A stretch of 64,000 nt of DNA from Hemicordylus capensis (taxonomy: Eukaryota; Chordata; Lepidosauria; Squamata; Cordylidae), in NCBI RefSeq assembly GCF_027244095.1, contig NC_069662.1, forward strand, positions 16,022,501 to 16,086,500, written 5' to 3'. This document shows positions 49,501 through 55,500 of this stretch, one piece after another; within the stretch, counting starts at the first letter, position 1; each line of letters starts with the position of its first letter. A model generated the notes under the pieces. It ran no database searches. It saw only the letters and a program-made list of their open reading frames with translations, and was not told the origin of the DNA. The position numbers and the translations under genes were made by a program.

Positions 49501-52500
49501 TTTATCGTCACACAGGGCTCTCAAGTTCATTCCCTGTTTCCTGCTGGACAGTTCCGCTCATGAGTTCTGGCTGACTATCTGCTTGCATCTCAGGGGAAGG
49601 GGCTGGGCCCCTCTTCCCCTACAAACTGGTACAAACAATATAACAGAGCCACTTCAAAAATCTAAGGGCTATCTTTTAATCCAAACTTTGGGTTATCATT
49701 TTAATAGTAGACTTGTCTTCGCCAGTGTGCATGGTACCACACCAGTCTGGGGTATCTCCAAGGCTGCACATTTGGATACACACACAAATATATGAAGCTG
49801 TCAAATGTTTTGTATGGTAATTCCAAGTAAAGGACTTGCATGCTGGGCAACGTGCCAAGGTATGCATTTCAGGTTTCTCAAAAAATCCAATCAAATGGAC
49901 AGACACAGGCACCAGATTTGTGGGACTCCATGTCATCTCTTTCTTTATATGGCTGGACAGCAGGAAAGTTTCCATGGTCGGGGTTTCCATGGGTTTATGC
50001 ACAGGATTGGCACATTTGTATTTCTGCCAAGCAACATCGTATCACTCCCCTTGCATGTGTGCCCTTTGTGGGGAAACAACCGAGTTGCTGTTTCTGATGT
50101 TACTGAGGCTTCATGGGTTTGTGCGTATCTCTCTGCAGTACTGAACTACTGGAGACCTCTCTTGCTGTGCCCATCTTGTCATCCCACCTTTTTATTTGGA
50201 TGGACAAGGGGTGCCCAGAAGATGCAGGGGGAAATGGACTTTCTCCAATGTGGTTCTCTCCCTTTAAATGGATGAATGCTAGGGATGTGCCATCCCTGTT
50301 GCCAGACAATGGCAGGAGGAGTGCAGATATGGAGGAGGGCAGGGCAACAGCTCAGAGAGGTGGCAAGAGAGAAGTGGGGCTGGCATAGAGCTGACCTATT
50401 TCTGGGCTGCTCTGAGCCTCCCTCTCTATGGTTTCGGGAGGAGCCACAGCACAAAACCTAGGTTATGGTGGCAGCAGAATCTGGACAATGGACCTTTGGA
50501 ACCTGAAGTTTCAGCAGCAAAACTCACTACAAACTGAAGGTTCAAATTCAAGTTTGGGGTCAAACGTCAGCCTGCAGCTGGGTGACGAGACAACTGTTTC
50601 AATGGACCTTTGGAACCTGCAGTTCCAGCAGCAAAACTCACTACAAACTGCAGCCTGCAGTAAGGTGATGAAACTATGGTTTCACACACTTGGATGATCA
50701 CATACTCAAACCTCTGGCACATTTGCCTCTGGTTTGGCATTATGTCTGAAGGTGACCATTCTTTGGATCTCAAAAAGCTTTGTCATTTTATCTTCATCGC
50801 ACACTTCCATTCAGGAGATCTCTAGCACTATTTATATGTTTCACAAGTGAGAAAGGGTCTGCAAGTTACAGCACACCCACTCTGTATGGATCACATACAC
50901 AATTAAAATGGTTTATGAGTTACAGGAAAAGCCTTTACCATCAAAAAATAAGATGGTATTATCCACCAGGCCTGTGGCTGCATCAGCTGCCTTTTTACGG
51001 GGTATTCCTTTGGAGGCAATATGCAGAGCAGCACCATGACTACAACCATTCAGTTATGCGCCATTATGCACAGTATGTTCAGTCTCAGAATCATGCTCAA
51101 GTTGGATTTGCAGTGCTGAGTTCTACTGTACCTCAAGGTATGGCACCCTCCATCCAGGTGTGTTTGCTTGCTAATCACCCATTGGTGTGAATAACACACA
51201 GACCACATAGCAGAAAGTTAGGATGCTTGCCTGTAATGGTGGTTCTTCTAGCAGTCATTCATTCACACAACGCACCCACCCACCCTGCTGCACCAAGAAA
51301 TCCTTAGAGGTAGGCTGCAGTGCTTGAAGGACTGAGGAGATTAACTGACAGCAGCGGTGATTGACAGTTAATAAGAGGGTCTGCTTTGAAGATTTTGATT
51401 GGATAGAGCTGAGGAAGGTTCCAAGACAGCTTTCATGCATGTGATGGTTTCTGTGCTCAGTGTGAATGAACAACCGGCCCCTAGAAGAACTACTGTAAGC
51501 AACCTAACTTTCTACCCCAAGAACCCTGAGAATTGTAGTTCTCTGGAAAAGAAACCTCCACCTCCTACAAAGGTTATGGTTCCCAAGCTTCCTTGGGAGA
51601 ATCCATGAGAGTGACAGTTATCATTGGGTTTTAAAACTGGTTTAAATGTGTAGTCCAGACACCTCTTAAGTTCCTGTCACTTTCTCACACACTATCTGTT
51701 GTGCTTTCCTGTTGTTTCAGGTGATCTTCAATGTCACATTTTCGGTCCCTGAGAATGCAGATCTGGGGAGTATGCTACAGATTAAGGCCATAGCTGGCAG
51801 GTTTGCTTGCCTAACTTGGGATGTGTCTTCATGATAAACATAAGTCTGTGTTTGGTCTTGTGGTAGCAAGCATGGATTGCCCCCTTTGCTAAGCAGGGTC
51901 TGCCCTGGTTTGCATTTGAATGGGAGGCTGCATGTGTGAGCACTATAAGACATTCTCCTCGGGGTATGGGGCTACTTTAGGAAGAGCTTGCATGCAGAAG
52001 GTTCCTAATTCCTTCCCTGGCATGTCCAAGATAGGACTGAGAGAGACTCCTGCCTGTAACCTTGGAGAAGCCTCTGCCAGTCTGTGTAGGCAATACTGAG
52101 CTAGGTGGACCAATAGTCTGACTCGGTATGGCAGCTTCCTATGCTCCTATGACTGTTTACCTGCTTTCAAATGCGTTTAAATATAATGAATTTGGATTTT
52201 CACTGGAGTGAGGTGCTCAGTTTTGACAACAGAGTTGTTTTATTATTTTAAAAACATGTATACCGTGCCTTTTAGGCAGCTTACAAAAGATAATAAAATA
52301 TCTCAATGGTGAATCCATACATGTGACAGAAGGGTATTGTGGGGCAATGATGTATTTAGCAGTGCATGATGGGACAATGGCATGTATAATTTATGTTCTG
52401 ATGTACTCCCCTCTGCCCATCTCGGCCTTTTCCAGTGAAAGCAATGGCACCATCACCCCAGACATGGTTCATCAAGAGAAGCTGCCTGTAAAATATGCTG

Positions 52501-55500
52501 TGTATATTTTTGTCAACAAGTAAGTGACTACATGTATTCTGGAGGAAAAATCCCCTCCCACCCCTCCAGCCTGTCCTTATTGCCTGTCAGAGAACTTCTC
52601 ACACATCTATGACTATTTTCTTAGCATCATCTCTCAGGATAGATCTCCAGGGGTAACAACCCTTTTCAGTCAATGAGGAATTCCAGGTATTTCAGCCACA
52701 ACCCTTTGCTGATTATCTCAGGTCCATATCTCAATGAAACTGTAAATTTCACCTATCAGAGACAAACTGTCTTACTCTGTTTCATGGGTTGAATGACATA
52801 GGTGAGATAAAGGTTCCTGATTTTCCAGGATATCTTCTGCTAACTTCAGTCCCATTCCACCTCTTAAACATATACAAAAATCAGAAAATGAAGGAAGTTC
52901 AAGGGTTTTTACCACAGATCCAGAAAAGACACCTGAGGCAGAAAACCCCAATGACCACCTACTAAGTAACTCTGTGCTCCTCTACAGCTCCCTTTCCTTT
53001 CAATTAGGCTTCCAGCGGGGGGGGGGGAGTCCTTATGAATTGTGCCCATTGGGTCAGATCTGTCTCCCATCCTCCTGCTTTTAATGGCACCAAAAAATCT
53101 GCCAGCTGAAGTGACTACCTCACCTCATCTTCTGATAGGGCCTCCATCTGGGAGTCTGCAATGAAACTGAAGTGTGACAAAGGGGGAGAGCCACATGCAT
53201 AGGAGCAATGGAAGGGCGGAGGGTGGGGGTGGGGGAGAGAGCAGCCCCACATTGGTCCTGATCTGGTTTGCCTTCCATCTCACCCTCTGCTACATTCTCA
53301 CAACCACCATCCGTCAAATTACACACATCTCAGGTCCTCACTTCGTTTCTTCCAGAATGGATGAGTCAACCAAGTATGTCAGTTTTTCCACTGGTGAGGA
53401 AGATGGAAGCCAGTTGGTGGAACATTGGTATGAGGTATGGGGGACATAGAGTATTGCGGGATTAAGACCATGGGAAAGGCAAGAGGGAAACTGGAGCTAA
53501 GGAAATTCAGGCCTTTGAGTCTAATCCCCAAAGCACACATCCAAAAGGCAGCTGTGCTTCTGGTTGGGTCCTGTAGCACACATTTGAAAAATGCATCATT
53601 ACCAAAGCCAAGGGGGCAGAGTCTGAGCTCCAGTTCACACTTATAGAGGATCTTCTTGTTTCAGGTGAAGAACACATATCGACGATCAATTCCTGTCTCA
53701 GTGACGTTCCAGTTCCCAGTGAAACTGGATGGGACAAGGATCTGGAATGCATCTTTGGAGTTCCGCCCTGAGGTATCTCCTCTGAGTCCACAAAGATGTG
53801 GTTACATTTGTTTACTCTGGTTTAATGAAATTGGAACAAAATTTTGCACAGTGAAAAGATTCTCTCTTTCTCATAATTCTAGAACTGTGGGTTACCCAAT
53901 GGAAATGACTGGCCAGAGGTCTTCACATCATGCATAATTAACTTATGCCAGAAAAAGGAAGGGAGAGGCACTAAATTGAATGAAAAAAGGAGAAGAAACA
54001 TCAAATGCCTCTGGGATGAAATGTATCATTGGCCATATACAGTTCAGCAAGGCCTTTATCAAGGGCTATTGTTCTAATATCTCATGGAGGCTAAAGAAGG
54101 ATATCTATTGCTTGCAGTTAAAAACTAACATCATTAGTTTAGCTATAAGGAGGAACAGGAGATGTACTTTCTTAGCCTCTTCCAACCACTGTAAGATAAT
54201 GGAACAAGCCAACGCTTTGCCGAAATGTGTCAGGCCAGTAATACAGATCATCCCAGGGGCATTAGCGGCTTCATCTCTTTTTACATAATTAACTTATGGC
54301 AAGGGTTTTCAAACTTGGGTCCCCAGGTGCTGATGGTTTACAACTCCCATCATCCGCTCTAGCCAATGTGTAGTCCCAACAACATCTGAGGACCCATGTC
54401 TGAGAACACCTGACTTATGGAATACTCTGACACAAGGTTTAGTGATGGCCACTTGCTTAAAGTAAAGTGTGCCGTTGAGTCGGTGTCAATTCCTGGCAAC
54501 CATAGAGCCTTGTGGTTGTCTTTGGTAGAATACAAAAGTGGTTTACCATTGCCATCTTCCACGCAGTGTGAGCGGATGCCTTTCAGCATCTTCCTATATC
54601 GCTGCTGCCCGACATAGGGTTTTCCCCATAGTCTGGGAAACATACCAGCAGAGATTTGAATCGACAGCCTCTGGTTTGGTAGTCAAGCCATTTCACTGCT
54701 GCGCCATTAGGTAGCTGCCACTTGCTTAAACAGCTTTAAAAGGGGATCAGATAAATGCATGGAAAACAGGTCTAGCTCTGACTGTTAGTCATGACAGCTA
54801 ACCTGAATATTCAGATGATTATGCTTCAGACTGTAACATATTAGAGACAAGAAACAGGGGTTGGCTGTCTCCATCATGGTTTGTGTTTCCTAGGGAGGTG
54901 CATTTGGCACACTGCTGGATTCTGGGACCTTTTGATCTGATCCACCAAGACAATTTTTGGTTTTACCAACCAACTGGTTTCATGCTCACAATTGCTCAAT
55001 AGGAATTAGAATCTACACTCCATCTGTAAACATGCAAGATGCTGCCATGTTATTGCTATTTAGGCACCCTTTCCGACTCAGGATGGTTAAATTGTGTTAA
55101 AGCATAGGTGCCCTGAATGTTGAATCAACGCTCCTGCTTTAGAAAATAGTGCATCTTGGTGGAAGGGAAGGATATGAATCACAGGGGGAAGTTCCCATGA
55201 CCTCTTCCTCAAGCCTAGAAATCATCCTCTTTCCATCATGTGTACTGAGTTGCTGAGAGGGAAAACACTACATCCTTCCTTACAAATAAATGCCAGACTT
55301 TCTCCCTCTCCCCAGCTGGCTCAGTGTGTCTCTGGAAGAGAGACTCCGGGGTCCAAGGATTTTGTTAAGCAACTGAAGGAGCACCCCACCCTGGTGAGTA
55401 CACCCCCAGGGCCATGCCTGCAGCCTGATTTTAGAAGCAGTGGGACTGGGTGGCTCTGGGTCAGTTAGATGGCCCTGCAAGTCAAAGGTGTTGATAAGCA

